From NCBI RefSeq assembly GCF_001593605.1, contig NZ_CP012836.1, positions 2,174,501 to 2,238,500 on the forward strand: DNA of 64,000 nucleotides, given 5' to 3'. The position numbers were made by a program, and so were the translations under genes. The notes under the pieces were generated by a model. It was given only the letters and a program-made list of their open reading frames with translations. It was not told the origin of the DNA and made no database searches. Source of the DNA: Algoriphagus sanaruensis. Lineage in GTDB: Bacteria; Bacteroidota; Bacteroidia; Cytophagales; Cyclobacteriaceae. Positions 35,002 to 44,519 of this stretch are shown piece by piece. Numbering within the stretch: the stretch's first letter is position 1; each line of letters starts with the position of its first letter.

Positions 35002-35197
35002 GCCTATTTAATAAAGTCCAAGGTAAAAATCGGGAAACTTCTAGCATTGGAAATAGGAGGTGCGCAGTAAGAAATCGAAAGCCATGTTAATTTCCTGTAG
35101 GTAATACGGATAAGCCCGTCAATTCTGTTAATTTTGTCAGCCAAAATTTAGCCCCAATACGGGGAATGAAACAAAAAACTGCATCTCCTTACCTTGC

Positions 35198-37822
35198 ATG
35201 GAAGCCAAAAAAATCCGAAGTACATTTATTGAGTTTTTTCAATCCAAAAACCATCAGTACGTTCCTTCTTCACCTATAGTGGTCAAAAATGACCCTACCC
35301 TGATGTTTACCAACGCGGGGATGAATCAATTTAAGGATGCCTTTCTCGGCAATGAAATTGCCAAATATCCACGAGTAGCTAATTCTCAAAAGTGCCTTCG
35401 CGTAAGTGGGAAGCACAATGATTTGGAAGAGGTGGGGGTTGACACCTATCACCACACCATGTTTGAAATGCTAGGTAACTGGTCCTTTGGGGATTATTTC
35501 AAAAAGGAAGCGATCGAGTGGGCTTGGGAGCTTTTAACTGAAGTTTACAAGTTACCAAAGGATCGTCTTTATGTTTCTGTATTTCAAGGGGATAAGGGTG
35601 ATAATCTCGAAAAGGATCAAGAAGCTTATGACCTTTGGAAGTCCATTGTTCCTGAAGAGCGAATCATCATGGGTTCTAAGAAAGATAACTTCTGGGAAAT
35701 GGGTGATACGGGACCTTGTGGACCATGTTCAGAGATTCACGTCGATCTCAGAACCGATGAAGAACGAGCAGGAATTCCAGGTCGAGATTTGGTGAATAAT
35801 GATCATCCGCAAGTAATCGAGATTTGGAATCTCGTATTCATGCAATTCAACCGATTAGCAGATGGTAGTTTGAAAGAACTTCCTGCCAAGCATGTAGATA
35901 CTGGGATGGGCTTTGAGCGGTTGGTGAGAGCCATCCAGATGAAGTCATCCAATTACGACACGGATTTATTTACGCCATTCATTCAGGCTTTGGAGAAAAA
36001 ATCCGGTAAGACCTACGGAATTAATGAGCAAGATGATATCGCATTCCGAGTCATTGTCGATCATATTCGGGCCATTTCATTTACTATCGCAGATGGACAG
36101 ATCCCTTCTAATAATAAGGCAGGCTATGTAATTCGAAGAATTCTTCGAAGAGCCGTTCGATATGGCTATACATTTTTAGGCTTTCATCAGCCATTTCTTC
36201 ATGAGCTTACTCCTTTGATTGCGGAGTATTTTGGAGATATTTTCCCTGAAGTTCGGGCACAGCAGGAGTTTATCGCAAAAGTGATTCAGGAGGAAGAAGC
36301 CTCTTTCTTGAGAACTTTGGACAATGGATTAAAAATGCTTGAATCCATTAAGGCTGAGCTAAAAGAAAAAAATCAGACTGTAATTCCTGGCAAAACTGCC
36401 TTTGAATTGTACGATACCTATGGGTTTCCGCTGGATTTGACATCATTGATTGCCCGTGAAAATGGTCTTTCCGTGGATGAAAAAGGCTTTGGTGAGGAAA
36501 TGGAAAAGCAAAAAACCAGGTCTAGAGCAGCCTCCGAGCAGGAAACCGGCGATTGGGTAATGGTTCATGAAGATTCAGGGGTTGAATTTGTTGGCTATGA
36601 CTTCACGGAGACCTTTTCCCACATTATCAAATACCGAACAATTTCAGATAAGAAGGGTGACCGATACCAAATTGTACTGGATAAAACGCCCTTCTATGCG
36701 GAAAGTGGTGGTCAGGTAGGCGATACGGGATGGTTGATTTCTGATTCTGAAAAGATTCGAGTTTTGGATACCAAAAAAGAAAATGACCTCATTGTTCATT
36801 TTGTGGAAAAGGTTCCTTCAAATCCAAAGGCTCGGTTTTCATCAGAAGTAGATCGAACCAAGCGTCAGCTGACTATGAATAACCATACTGCAACGCACTT
36901 GCTTCAATCTGCCCTAAGAGAAGTATTGGGAGATCATATCCAGCAACGCGGTTCCTTGGTCAATGAGAATTTGCTAAGATTCGACTTTTCTCATTTTGGT
37001 AAAATGACCGAAGAGGAAATTTCCAAAGTGGAAGATATCGTAAACGGGAAAATCAGAGAGAATATTCAGCTCTTTGAGCAGCGAAATGTGCCAATCGAGG
37101 AAGCTAAAAAAATGGGAGCAACAGCTCTTTTTGGCGAAAAATATGGAGACTTTGTGCGCGTGATCACGTTTGATAAAGATTTTTCAGTAGAGCTTTGTGG
37201 AGGTACCCATGTGCCATCTACTTCTCAGATTGGATTATTCAAGATCACCTCCGAAGGATCAATTTCTGCTGGCGTTAGGAGAGTGGAAGCTATCACTTCA
37301 AAGACTGCGGAAGAATACTTACGAGGTCAAGAAGCCTTGGTGAAGGAATTGGCGGATCTATTGAAAAATCCAAAGGATTTGAAAAAGGCAGTAGAATCCC
37401 TGCTTCAAGAACGCAATGAGCTTAAAAAAGAAATTGAGGCAATGCATCTAGAAAAAGCAGCTGGCGTAAAAACTTCATTGATGAGCCAGTTTGTTTCTAA
37501 AGGAGACATGAGTGTGCTTATTGCTAAAGTCGCTTTGCCGAATGCTGATTCTTTGAAGAAGTTGGCCTATGAATTGAAAAATGAAGTCGCCCAAGCCCTA
37601 ATTATTCTTGCAGCCCAAATTGAGGATAAACCACAAATTGCAGTCATTCTTGATGAGGAATTGATATCTGCAAAAGGACTCAACGCAGGACAAATTGTAA
37701 GGGATTTGGCTAAAGAAATCCAAGGTGGAGGAGGAGGTCAACCTTTCTTTGCAACAGCAGGAGGAAAAGATCTTTCTGGTTTGGATAAGGTGGTCGATAA
37801 GGCCCGAGAAATGTTTTTGTAA
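35198..37822 (+). CDS. alaS: Alanine-tRNA ligase
   Basis: 874 residues, full length for AlaS. The class II aminoacylation core is N-terminal (TNAGMNQFKDAFLG; CLRVSGKHNDLEEVG; FEMLGNWSFGDYFKKEAI). The editing domain zinc site is visible as His563 and His567 (HTATH) and Cys667 and His671 (CGGTH). The C-terminal DHHA1 domain with GGGGGQPFFATAGGK, important for tRNA contact, is present. The start MEAKKIRSTFIEFF is family-typical. Confidence 0.98.
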   Translation: MEAKKIRSTFIEFFQSKNHQYVPSSPIVVKNDPTLMFTNAGMNQFKDAFLGNEIAKYPRVANSQKCLRVSGKHNDLEEVGVDTYHHTMFEMLGNWSFGDYFKKEAIEWAWELLTEVYKLPKDRLYVSVFQGDKGDNLEKDQEAYDLWKSIVPEERIIMGSKKDNFWEMGDTGPCGPCSEIHVDLRTDEERAGIPGRDLVNNDHPQVIEIWNLVFMQFNRLADGSLKELPAKHVDTGMGFERLVRAIQMKSSNYDTDLFTPFIQALEKKSGKTYGINEQDDIAFRVIVDHIRAISFTIADGQIPSNNKAGYVIRRILRRAVRYGYTFLGFHQPFLHELTPLIAEYFGDIFPEVRAQQEFIAKVIQEEEASFLRTLDNGLKMLESIKAELKEKNQTVIPGKTAFELYDTYGFPLDLTSLIARENGLSVDEKGFGEEMEKQKTRSRAASEQETGDWVMVHEDSGVEFVGYDFTETFSHIIKYRTISDKKGDRYQIVLDKTPFYAESGGQVGDTGWLISDSEKIRVLDTKKENDLIVHFVEKVPSNPKARFSSEVDRTKRQLTMNNHTATHLLQSALREVLGDHIQQRGSLVNENLLRFDFSHFGKMTEEEISKVEDIVNGKIRENIQLFEQRNVPIEEAKKMGATALFGEKYGDFVRVITFDKDFSVELCGGTHVPSTSQIGLFKITSEGSISAGVRRVEAITSKTAEEYLRGQEALVKELADLLKNPKDLKKAVESLLQERNELKKEIEAMHLEKAAGVKTSLMSQFVSKGDMSVLIAKVALPNADSLKKLAYELKNEVAQALIILAAQIEDKPQIAVILDEELISAKGLNAGQIVRDLAKEIQGGGGGQPFFATAGGKDLSGLDKVVDKAREMFL

Positions 37823-37840
37823 TCGCTGAAAAATTGTCTA

Positions 37841-39301
37841 ATGCTAAGCGAAGAAGTAAAAGATAAGTATCAGTTGGTGGTTGGGCTTGAAGTTCATGCC
37901 CAACTTCAAACTGAGAGTAAAATGTTTGCCGCAGATTCTACCCAGTTTGGAAACTTGCCCAATCGGCAGGTTTCTGTCATTACCTTAGGTCATCCGGGAA
38001 CCCTTCCCAAAGTGAATAAAAAGGCGGTGGAATTTGCGATCAAAATGGGCTTAGCATGTCAATCAAGTATCACTCGATTTACCACTTTTGATCGAAAAAA
38101 CTATTTCTATCCAGATCTTCCAAAAGGTTACCAAATCACGCAGGATAAGGCTCCAATTTGTGTCGGAGGAATAGTTCCGATCATCTTATCCGATGGTTCG
38201 GAAAAAGAAATCCGTCTTAATCGCATCCATATGGAGGAAGACGCTGGAAAGTCAATCCACTTGGCAGGCGAAACTGAAACCTTGGTAGATTTTAACCGGG
38301 CTGGAACACCTCTTATCGAGATTGTTTCTGAGCCGGATATCCGTACTTCTGAAGAAGCCACCGCATTTCTAGCAGAAATCAAAAAACTGGTGAAATACTT
38401 GGAGATTTGTGATGGAAATATGGAGGAAGGCTCATTACGCTGTGATGCCAATGTTTCCATCATGCTCAAAGGTTCTTCGGAATATGGGAAAAAGGTGGAG
38501 GTGAAAAACATGAACTCCTTCCGAAATGTAGCCCGAGCTATTGAACATGAGTTTGAGCGACAAGTTGAACTTCTTGAGCAAGGCTTGCCGATCATTTCAG
38601 AGACAAGAACGTTTGATGCAAATACAGGATTGACGGCAGGAATGCGGACTAAGGAAGATTTGAATGATTATAGGTACTTCCCTGAGCCTGATCTTAGTCC
38701 GATTGTCATCTCTGAAGAATGGCTGAACTCGGCACAATCTCAGATGCCATCTTTACCCAAGGAGCTCTTTCATAAGTTTGTCGATGTCTACGGTCTACCG
38801 GCCTATGATGCGGCTTTTTTGACAGAGGAGCGAGATATGGCGGAATGGTTTGAAGCACTTTGCACCAAAACAACAAATTATAAAGCTGCTTCCAACTGGA
38901 TGATGGGGCCTATCAAATCTTCCTTGAATGATTTGGCTTTAACTATGAGTTCGTTCCCGATTCATCCTGAGAAAATTGCGGATTTGATTGCTATCATTGA
39001 TGAGGGAAAAGTATCTTTCACAAGTGCTTCCCAGCGGATTTATCCCGAGCTGATTCAAAATCCAACTGAAAGTCCGGCAGATATTGCGCATCGGTTGAAT
39101 TTGATCCAAGAAAGTGATGAAGATTCTCTGAAGCCAATTGTGGCCCAGGTTCTAGCAGAAAATGCTGGAAAAGTCGCTGAGTTCCGATCCGGTAAAAAAG
39201 GATTGATGGGGATGTTTATGGGGGAAGTCATGAAAAAATCCAAGGGTAAGGCTGATCCAAAGGTTGCAACTCAGATTTTAACGGAATTATTGAAAAGTTG
39301 A
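37841..39301 (+). CDS. gatB: Asp/Glu-tRNA amidotransferase subunit B
   Basis: 486 residues. GatB carries out ATP-dependent activation of Glu-tRNA(Gln) or Asp-tRNA(Asn) and amide formation using ammonia from GatA. Signatures are VVGLEVHAQLQTESKMF at the start, KNYFYPDLPKGYQITQ near residue 85, RIHMEEDAGKSIH near 128, NRAGTPLIEIVSEPD, and SLRCDANVSI near 200; a YqeY-like tail domain ends the protein. The 18-base gap after alaS suggests co-transcription. gatA and gatC are not in the window. Confidence 0.97.
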   Translation: MLSEEVKDKYQLVVGLEVHAQLQTESKMFAADSTQFGNLPNRQVSVITLGHPGTLPKVNKKAVEFAIKMGLACQSSITRFTTFDRKNYFYPDLPKGYQITQDKAPICVGGIVPIILSDGSEKEIRLNRIHMEEDAGKSIHLAGETETLVDFNRAGTPLIEIVSEPDIRTSEEATAFLAEIKKLVKYLEICDGNMEEGSLRCDANVSIMLKGSSEYGKKVEVKNMNSFRNVARAIEHEFERQVELLEQGLPIISETRTFDANTGLTAGMRTKEDLNDYRYFPEPDLSPIVISEEWLNSAQSQMPSLPKELFHKFVDVYGLPAYDAAFLTEERDMAEWFEALCTKTTNYKAASNWMMGPIKSSLNDLALTMSSFPIHPEKIADLIAIIDEGKVSFTSASQRIYPELIQNPTESPADIAHRLNLIQESDEDSLKPIVAQVLAENAGKVAEFRSGKKGLMGMFMGEVMKKSKGKADPKVATQILTELLKS

Positions 39302-39392
39302 CCCGATGGTAAAGTGAATTGCGGCTTTCATTCTTTGATCCGTAAAAACACACCAAAAAGAGTCGGGATAAAATAATTGAACAAATAAACGA

Positions 39393-40505
39393 ATGAAAAC
39401 ACGCATGTTGGGAGTTTTAGTGATGTCCATGATGGCCCTATTTTCCTGCGGGGGAAATGGGACAAAAGAGGAAGGCAAGGTTCAGATTTCTGGAAAAATC
39501 GGAAATGCTCCGGAAGGAGTGGTGGTGCTTTCTCAATTTACTGACAGTCGTCCAAAGGTCTTAGATACCTTGGAGGTGTCAGCTAACGGAGAATTTTCCT
39601 ATTCATTGGAAGTGACCACGCCGACTTTTTACGAATTAAATCTGTATGGTCAGCGAGTAGTTCGCTTGGCTTTGTTGGATGAGGATGTGGCTGTTTCTTA
39701 CAATTTCAATGAGCCTTCCAGCTTGGTCATCGAAGGATCAAGGGATTCTCAGGAAATGCTAAAACTTGAGACATTGATGGAAGAATACCAAGTTTCGGTA
39801 AACCAGCTCAATGAGAAGTACTATGAAGCCATGAGCAAAAATGATTCGGAAACCATCAAGGCAATCCAACTTGAAGCCATGCAGTTGGAATCTCAGCAAG
39901 CTGATCGAGTTAAAGAAACCATTAGCAGCATGGGAGATTCCTTTGCGAGTTTGGCTGCAGTGGGCTTGCTCAATCCAAAAAGCGACTTTCCATTTATCGA
40001 TGATCTGATCTCTAGATTAAATGATAAATATCCAGGTACGATCAGCATTATGCAGATGAAGCAGCAATTGGATGAGATGCGTTCCCTGTCTGTGGGTCAA
40101 GTAGCTCCTGATTTTGAATTACCTACTCCAAATGGTGATCTAGTAAAACTATCTGACTTAAGAGGTAAATATGTGCTGATTGACTTCTGGGCGGCTTGGT
40201 GTAAGCCTTGTAGAGCCGAGAACCCGAATGTCGTTCGTCTTTATAATCAATACAAGGACAAGGGATTTGAAGTGTTTGGCGTTTCCTTGGATCGCAGCAA
40301 AGAAGATTGGGTAAAAGCTATTGCTGATGATGGATTGACTTGGACTCAGGTTTCTGATTTGAAGTATTTTAATTCATTAGCTGCCGAGCTTTATAAAATT
40401 GATGCAATTCCAGCAACTTACATGTTGGATCCAGATGGAAAAATCATCGCAAAAGACCTTAGAGGTCCAAGCCTTGAAAATAAATTGGCTGAGTTATTTG
40501 ATTAA
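39393..40505 (+). CDS. TlpA-like thioredoxin-fold lipoprotein with N-terminal DUF4369-like domain
   Basis: 370 residues. The signal ends in ALFSCGG, giving a lipid-anchored Cys near residue 19. Residues of about 28-120 form a DUF4369-like beta domain, followed by a helical linker. Residues of about 228-370 form an AhpC/TSA-TlpA thioredoxin domain with the redox motif Trp-Cys-Lys-Pro-Cys at Cys270-Cys273 and the cis-Pro in IDAIPATYML. It probably acts as a periplasmic disulfide reductase, for example in cytochrome or outer-membrane protein maturation. It stands alone between gatB and a terminator. Confidence 0.93.
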   Translation: MKTRMLGVLVMSMMALFSCGGNGTKEEGKVQISGKIGNAPEGVVVLSQFTDSRPKVLDTLEVSANGEFSYSLEVTTPTFYELNLYGQRVVRLALLDEDVAVSYNFNEPSSLVIEGSRDSQEMLKLETLMEEYQVSVNQLNEKYYEAMSKNDSETIKAIQLEAMQLESQQADRVKETISSMGDSFASLAAVGLLNPKSDFPFIDDLISRLNDKYPGTISIMQMKQQLDEMRSLSVGQVAPDFELPTPNGDLVKLSDLRGKYVLIDFWAAWCKPCRAENPNVVRLYNQYKDKGFEVFGVSLDRSKEDWVKAIADDGLTWTQVSDLKYFNSLAAELYKIDAIPATYMLDPDGKIIAKDLRGPSLENKLAELFD

Positions 40506-40528
40506 TCTTCTCACCAGTGAAAACTTAG

Positions 40529-40564
40529 AAAAACCGCTAAATCGAAAGTTTAGCGGTTTTTTTT
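40529..40564 (+). terminator. Terminator after the TlpA-like gene
   Basis: A 12-base stem AAAACCGCTAAA / TTTAGCGGTTTT around a seven-base loop, followed by more T residues. Confidence 0.93.
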
Positions 40565-40830
40565 GTTCTCTTTAATTCAAGATTCTTCGGGTTGCAGAGA
40601 AGCATTGGGTAGGCTTTTAGAAAAAGCCAATATCCGTATTCCGATTCTTTTGAATGCACCAATCCATTTCTAAATAATATGATTATCCGCAATTGCACCA
40701 CAATCTAAAATTCCTTTGGTTTGGCGGTAGGAAGTCCGAAGACCGAAGACCGAAGTTGACTAAAACTGAACTTCAAGCGGGATTTTATTTATAGTGTGAG
40801 GCCTACTGGTAAGAAAGCGGATATACATAT

Positions 40831-40864
40831 TAAAAAATAAGCCGTCAATTAGAATTGACGGCTT
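40831..40864 (-). terminator. Terminator of the M14 peptidase gene
   Basis: A perfect 12-base inverted repeat AAGCCGTCAATT / AATTGACGGCTT with a two-base centre; on the minus strand it is followed by TATTTTTTA. Confidence 0.8.
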
Positions 40865-40975
40865 GAAATGAATGATTAGAAAACTTGTTGTTTGATACTT
40901 CGCTCTGATTTTAATCAAGTAAGAAAGGAAATTTCCTATTTATAAAGCGATAAAATGAGAGGACTTTTCAAATCC

Positions 40976-43516
40976 TTAGTCCATGTTGTTTCCATGGAAA
41001 ATGGCGTTCAAAAACAATTTGTTTGTGCCAAACCAAGTTCCTCTGAAATTTGGACTATCGAAGAAATGTACCACTCTACCTTGACCAGCAGAGGAAATAA
41101 CAACGCCGGCGCTTTGCTTTAATTTCTCCAGATTAGTTTTGGAAATGTAACCACCCAAGTGAGGATTCGCAGTGTATTTGATCGGAGTCAGGTATTTGTC
41201 AGAAGATGGCTTTATGAAAATATCTGTATTTCGATACACAGGGAGAGTTTTTCGGTGGTAACCATAGGCGATAGGATGAGTTAAATCCAGTTCGGCCAAA
41301 TAAATACTTCCACCTACTTCCTTGGCTCCTTCAAAGTCATTTCGGGTATTGAATGGCAGAGATGAGGGTTCCTTTTCCCCTTCAAGCTTCACCGCTTCCT
41401 CGTTAGTGATACCAATTCGGTTGAGCCAAAGTGAGGCATTTTTCATAGAAATTATGGTGCCACCACGATTGACCCAATCCTTCAAATGGTTGATCTGACC
41501 TTCAGAAAGCGAACTGTAATTCCCAGATGGTAAAATCAAGGTATTGTAAGCATGAAGATTGACACGGCCAAATTGCTCCATGTTCACTTTGGTAATTGGC
41601 ATGCCTAAATGCTGATCCAGTAAATTCCAAATCTCACCTGCTTCATACGAATTGACACCTGTTCCAACAAGCATAATCACTTCGGGATGCTGTACAGCAG
41701 AAACTAGGTTCGAACCTAAATCGATACCACTTAGGTTTAGACCTGTTTGTACAGCATATACTTTTTGAGAATTTGCTGCCGCCAGTTGCTTGATTTTAGA
41801 AGTGACTTCATCAGTGCCCATTTTTTGAAATCCCATTGGGATCATCAAGGTGCCTGCAGAGAAATCCACTTTTCCATCTTGGGTTTGAGAGGAAAATGGA
41901 CGGTGAACTGATTCGACGTGAATTCCTGCTTTTTGCAATTCAAAAAGCATTTTAGGTGCATAATAATCAGACCAGTCAATCAAATATGCATAGGCTTTGC
42001 CTTCTGGAAATGTATGAGAGTTAGCTTTTACTTCTGAAACCAAATTTCCTGCTTTTGCGGTAGGCGCTGCTACGAATGGCATCCCGTAAGCTGCGGCCAT
42101 GGTCCAAGCTGAGGCATCATAAAAAACTGAATCCGCAAATTCCTTTTCAAATTCAAACATGGTGCGAACCATGCGGTATTGAGGCTGGCTCGTTGGTACC
42201 ACCCAAGATTTTCCTTTTTTAAAGGATTGACCTCCGAGATTTAGATCAGCTGTATTTTCATAGACTTTGATTTTATGATCCAATAAAAACTGGACAAAAA
42301 GCCTATTTCTACTTTCGTCAAATTCATCTCCGAAGACATAGTTTTTAGCGGGGTCTTTAGCTCCTTCCGCAACAGCAGATTGAAAGAATTCGCGTAAATA
42401 ATCATGCATGTACTCCCGATTGTCGATAGAGGCTTCCATTGTAGCTAGGGAATTGACCACATGATTTCGGATAGTGAAGGCAAAAGTGATATCTCCGCGT
42501 TGGCTGCTTTGAATATGACCGCGAGAACTTGCCGTCTCAAATACCAAACCTAGTCCTCCATGAATATCAGGATAGGTAGATCCGTAGCCTGGATAGCTAT
42601 TATCAAAGACCTCCTTGGTCCAGTATAGGCTGCCGATTTGATCCATGTATTTGGCAAAATACTTCGCAAAACGTGGGTTGATATCGTCATAGTTTTTGCG
42701 AGGAACTACTGGGTTTTCTGAACCATATGGCTTGGTAGGTTCAAAGAAGTAGGTGCTATTGGTTCCCATTTCGTGGAAATCGGTAGTCACATTGGGATAC
42801 CACTGATGGTACCAAGCAACTTTAACTTGTGATTCAGGATGCGCAAGCGGAAGCCAATCTCGGTTCAAATCAAACCAATAATGGTTTGTTCTTCCTCCAG
42901 GCCAAGCTTCATTGTGTTCGCGATCCAAAGGATCAGCCACCGCTGGGAATCCTTTATTGGAGTTTGCCCAAAGGCTGTGACGGTCTCGTCCATCAGGATT
43001 TAAAGTTGGATCAATATGGATTACTGCGTTCGCTCTGATATTTTTAGCCAAATCCGATTGTGCAGCCATGATCCAATAAGCAGTAAGCATTGCCGCCTCG
43101 GCAGAGGAAGGTTCGTTTCCATGTACACCATAACCAAGGTGAATGATAGAAGGCATGGAGGCAACATCTGGCATGGCTTGGGAAGGATCAGCAAGCTGAA
43201 GCTGTTTTTGGCGGATTTGCTCCAGATTCGCCATGTTGGCAGAAGAAGCAATCGTCAAAATGACTTTAGGACGATGCTCGTGGGTATAACCGATGGTTTG
43301 GAGTTTGGCTGTTTCGCTGAGTTGATCGAGTTTTTCAAAGTATTTCACGATCAAGTCATACCGGGTATGCCAATCCCCAATTGGGTATCCTAGAAACTGA
43401 GAAGGGGAAGGGATAGCTGGATCAAATTTTTCTCCTGGGAAGAAGTATTCTTCCTGTGCAAAGGCTTGTAGGGAAAGAAATAAGCCTAAAATCAAACCAA
43501 GTAAATGTCTTTGCAT
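40976..43516 (-). CDS. Exported M14 zinc carboxypeptidase with C-terminal GATase-like domain
   Basis: 846 residues from the ATG at 43516, which directly precedes the signal peptide (MQRHLLGLILGLFLSLQAFAQ); a longer frame to 43594 adds a non-signal leader. The M14 zinc site is HGNEPSSAEA (His and Glu near residues 132-135) and TDFHEMGTN (His near 246), with the catalytic Glu in GLVFETASSRG near 324. A large C-terminal part includes a class I glutamine-amidotransferase-like fold near residues 610-700 (IMLVGTGVNSYEAGEIWNLLDQ). It would trim C-terminal residues from peptides outside the cytoplasm. A T9SS tail is not evident. Confidence 0.92.
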   Translation of the reverse strand: MQRHLLGLILGLFLSLQAFAQEEYFFPGEKFDPAIPSPSQFLGYPIGDWHTRYDLIVKYFEKLDQLSETAKLQTIGYTHEHRPKVILTIASSANMANLEQIRQKQLQLADPSQAMPDVASMPSIIHLGYGVHGNEPSSAEAAMLTAYWIMAAQSDLAKNIRANAVIHIDPTLNPDGRDRHSLWANSNKGFPAVADPLDREHNEAWPGGRTNHYWFDLNRDWLPLAHPESQVKVAWYHQWYPNVTTDFHEMGTNSTYFFEPTKPYGSENPVVPRKNYDDINPRFAKYFAKYMDQIGSLYWTKEVFDNSYPGYGSTYPDIHGGLGLVFETASSRGHIQSSQRGDITFAFTIRNHVVNSLATMEASIDNREYMHDYLREFFQSAVAEGAKDPAKNYVFGDEFDESRNRLFVQFLLDHKIKVYENTADLNLGGQSFKKGKSWVVPTSQPQYRMVRTMFEFEKEFADSVFYDASAWTMAAAYGMPFVAAPTAKAGNLVSEVKANSHTFPEGKAYAYLIDWSDYYAPKMLFELQKAGIHVESVHRPFSSQTQDGKVDFSAGTLMIPMGFQKMGTDEVTSKIKQLAAANSQKVYAVQTGLNLSGIDLGSNLVSAVQHPEVIMLVGTGVNSYEAGEIWNLLDQHLGMPITKVNMEQFGRVNLHAYNTLILPSGNYSSLSEGQINHLKDWVNRGGTIISMKNASLWLNRIGITNEEAVKLEGEKEPSSLPFNTRNDFEGAKEVGGSIYLAELDLTHPIAYGYHRKTLPVYRNTDIFIKPSSDKYLTPIKYTANPHLGGYISKTNLEKLKQSAGVVISSAGQGRVVHFFDSPNFRGTWFGTNKLFLNAIFHGNNMD

Positions 43517-43652
43517 GCTGTTAATTTTTTCTTGAAAAGTAGAAAAGTAATTGGGCAAATCCAGCAAAAATCCATCAACGGCTTTCCGTTTCACGCCTTT
43601 TTTCCTGTAATTTATCGGTGAAGTAAAGTTTCCTAAAATAATCTATTGTACT

Positions 43653-44420
43653 ATGAAAAATCTGTTTTCGCTTGCCGTAGTTGCAAGTGGTCTGATGTTG
43701 AGTCAGCTAACCTTTGCCCAGCAAACTCAAACCCCTCCTCCAATTCCACCACAGGCGACCGAATTTTATACGCCAGTTCCTCCTAAAATTACTCCGGGAA
43801 GCCAAAATAACCTTCCCCCTTCAGACGCGATCGTTCTGTTTGATGGTTCAAGCTTGAATAATTTCGTTTCCGCAAAAGATGGCGTAAGTGCTGCTGAATG
43901 GAAAATTGAAAACGGGGAATTGGTAGTTGTTCGCGGAAAAGGCGATATCCAATCCAAACTTCCTTTTGGAGATGCTCAGTACCACGTAGAGTGGTCGGCT
44001 CCCACCGAAATCGTAGGAGAAGGTCAAGGTAGAGGCAATTCAGGATTCTTCTTGATGGGAATGTATGAGGTTCAAATCTTGGATAGCTACGAAAGTAAAA
44101 CCTACACTAACGGACAAGCAGGTTCGATTTACAAGCAATATCCACCTTTGGTGAATCCGCTTAGAGCTCCTGGAGAGTGGAATTATTATGACATCATCTT
44201 TAGAGCTCCTCGATTTGACAAAAATGGCATTTTGACTTCACCTGCTACCGTAACTGTTTTAATCAATGGCGTGGTAGTTCAGAATAACGTGATCTTGAGA
44301 GGTCCTACTGAATACATTGGAATTCCAAATTACAAAGCTCATGCTGAGGAACTTCCGATCAAATTGCAGGATCATGGGAATCCAGTGCGATTCAGAAATA
44401 TTTGGGTGAGGCCGTTGTAA
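43653..44420 (+). CDS. DUF1080 (3-keto-disaccharide hydrolase-like) exported protein
   Basis: 255 residues with a signal peptide (MKNLFSLAVVASGLMLSQLTFAQ) and a Pro-rich linker. The DUF1080 concanavalin-like fold shows AIVLFDGSSLNNFVSAKDG, WKIENGELVVV, FGDAQYHVEWSAP, GNSGFFLMGMYEVQILDSY and WNYYDIIFRAP. DUF1080 proteins have been linked to cleavage of 3-oxidised glycosides. The Tat-exported Gfo/Idh/MocA oxidoreductase gene follows on the same strand, which fits such a pathway (inference). Confidence 0.9.
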   Translation: MKNLFSLAVVASGLMLSQLTFAQQTQTPPPIPPQATEFYTPVPPKITPGSQNNLPPSDAIVLFDGSSLNNFVSAKDGVSAAEWKIENGELVVVRGKGDIQSKLPFGDAQYHVEWSAPTEIVGEGQGRGNSGFFLMGMYEVQILDSYESKTYTNGQAGSIYKQYPPLVNPLRAPGEWNYYDIIFRAPRFDKNGILTSPATVTVLINGVVVQNNVILRGPTEYIGIPNYKAHAEELPIKLQDHGNPVRFRNIWVRPL

Positions 44421-44482
44421 TTTCGGATTTCGGAGGGTTGATTTCAAATCTTCCGACATCCGAAATCCCAAATCCGAAATTT
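44419..44482. repeat. Imperfect inverted repeat between DUF1080 and oxidoreductase genes
   Basis: AATTTCGGATTTCGGA near the DUF1080 stop is mirrored by CCGAAATCC and AATCCGAAATT at 44459-44482, with a small insertion in the right arm. It may act as a transcript-end hairpin or be a degenerate intergenic repeat. Confidence 0.5.
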
Positions 44483-44519
44483 CACTTTTCTCCCGTTAAC
44501 CAATAATCCAATAACAACC

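Larger units (their letters stand above)
40506..40975. other. 470-base intergenic region with two terminators and a short tandem repeat
   Basis: No gene is seen. The region holds the terminator of the thioredoxin gene (40529-40564), a short tandem array of a 7-base unit GACCGAA (about 40734-40755) and the terminator of the convergent peptidase gene (40831-40864). The rest is AT-rich and featureless. Confidence 0.6.

Noticed and set aside
38128..38595. 155-residue open frame antisense to gatB
   Set aside because: Ser/Arg-rich low-complexity translation opposite a firmly assigned gene; typical antisense shadow.
43016..43393. 125-residue open frame antisense to the M14 peptidase
   Set aside because: Opposes the zinc-site region of a well-supported gene and has no start context or family signs.
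43517..43594. N-terminal extension of the M14 carboxypeptidase
   Set aside because: Would bury a clean signal peptide that starts at 43516.
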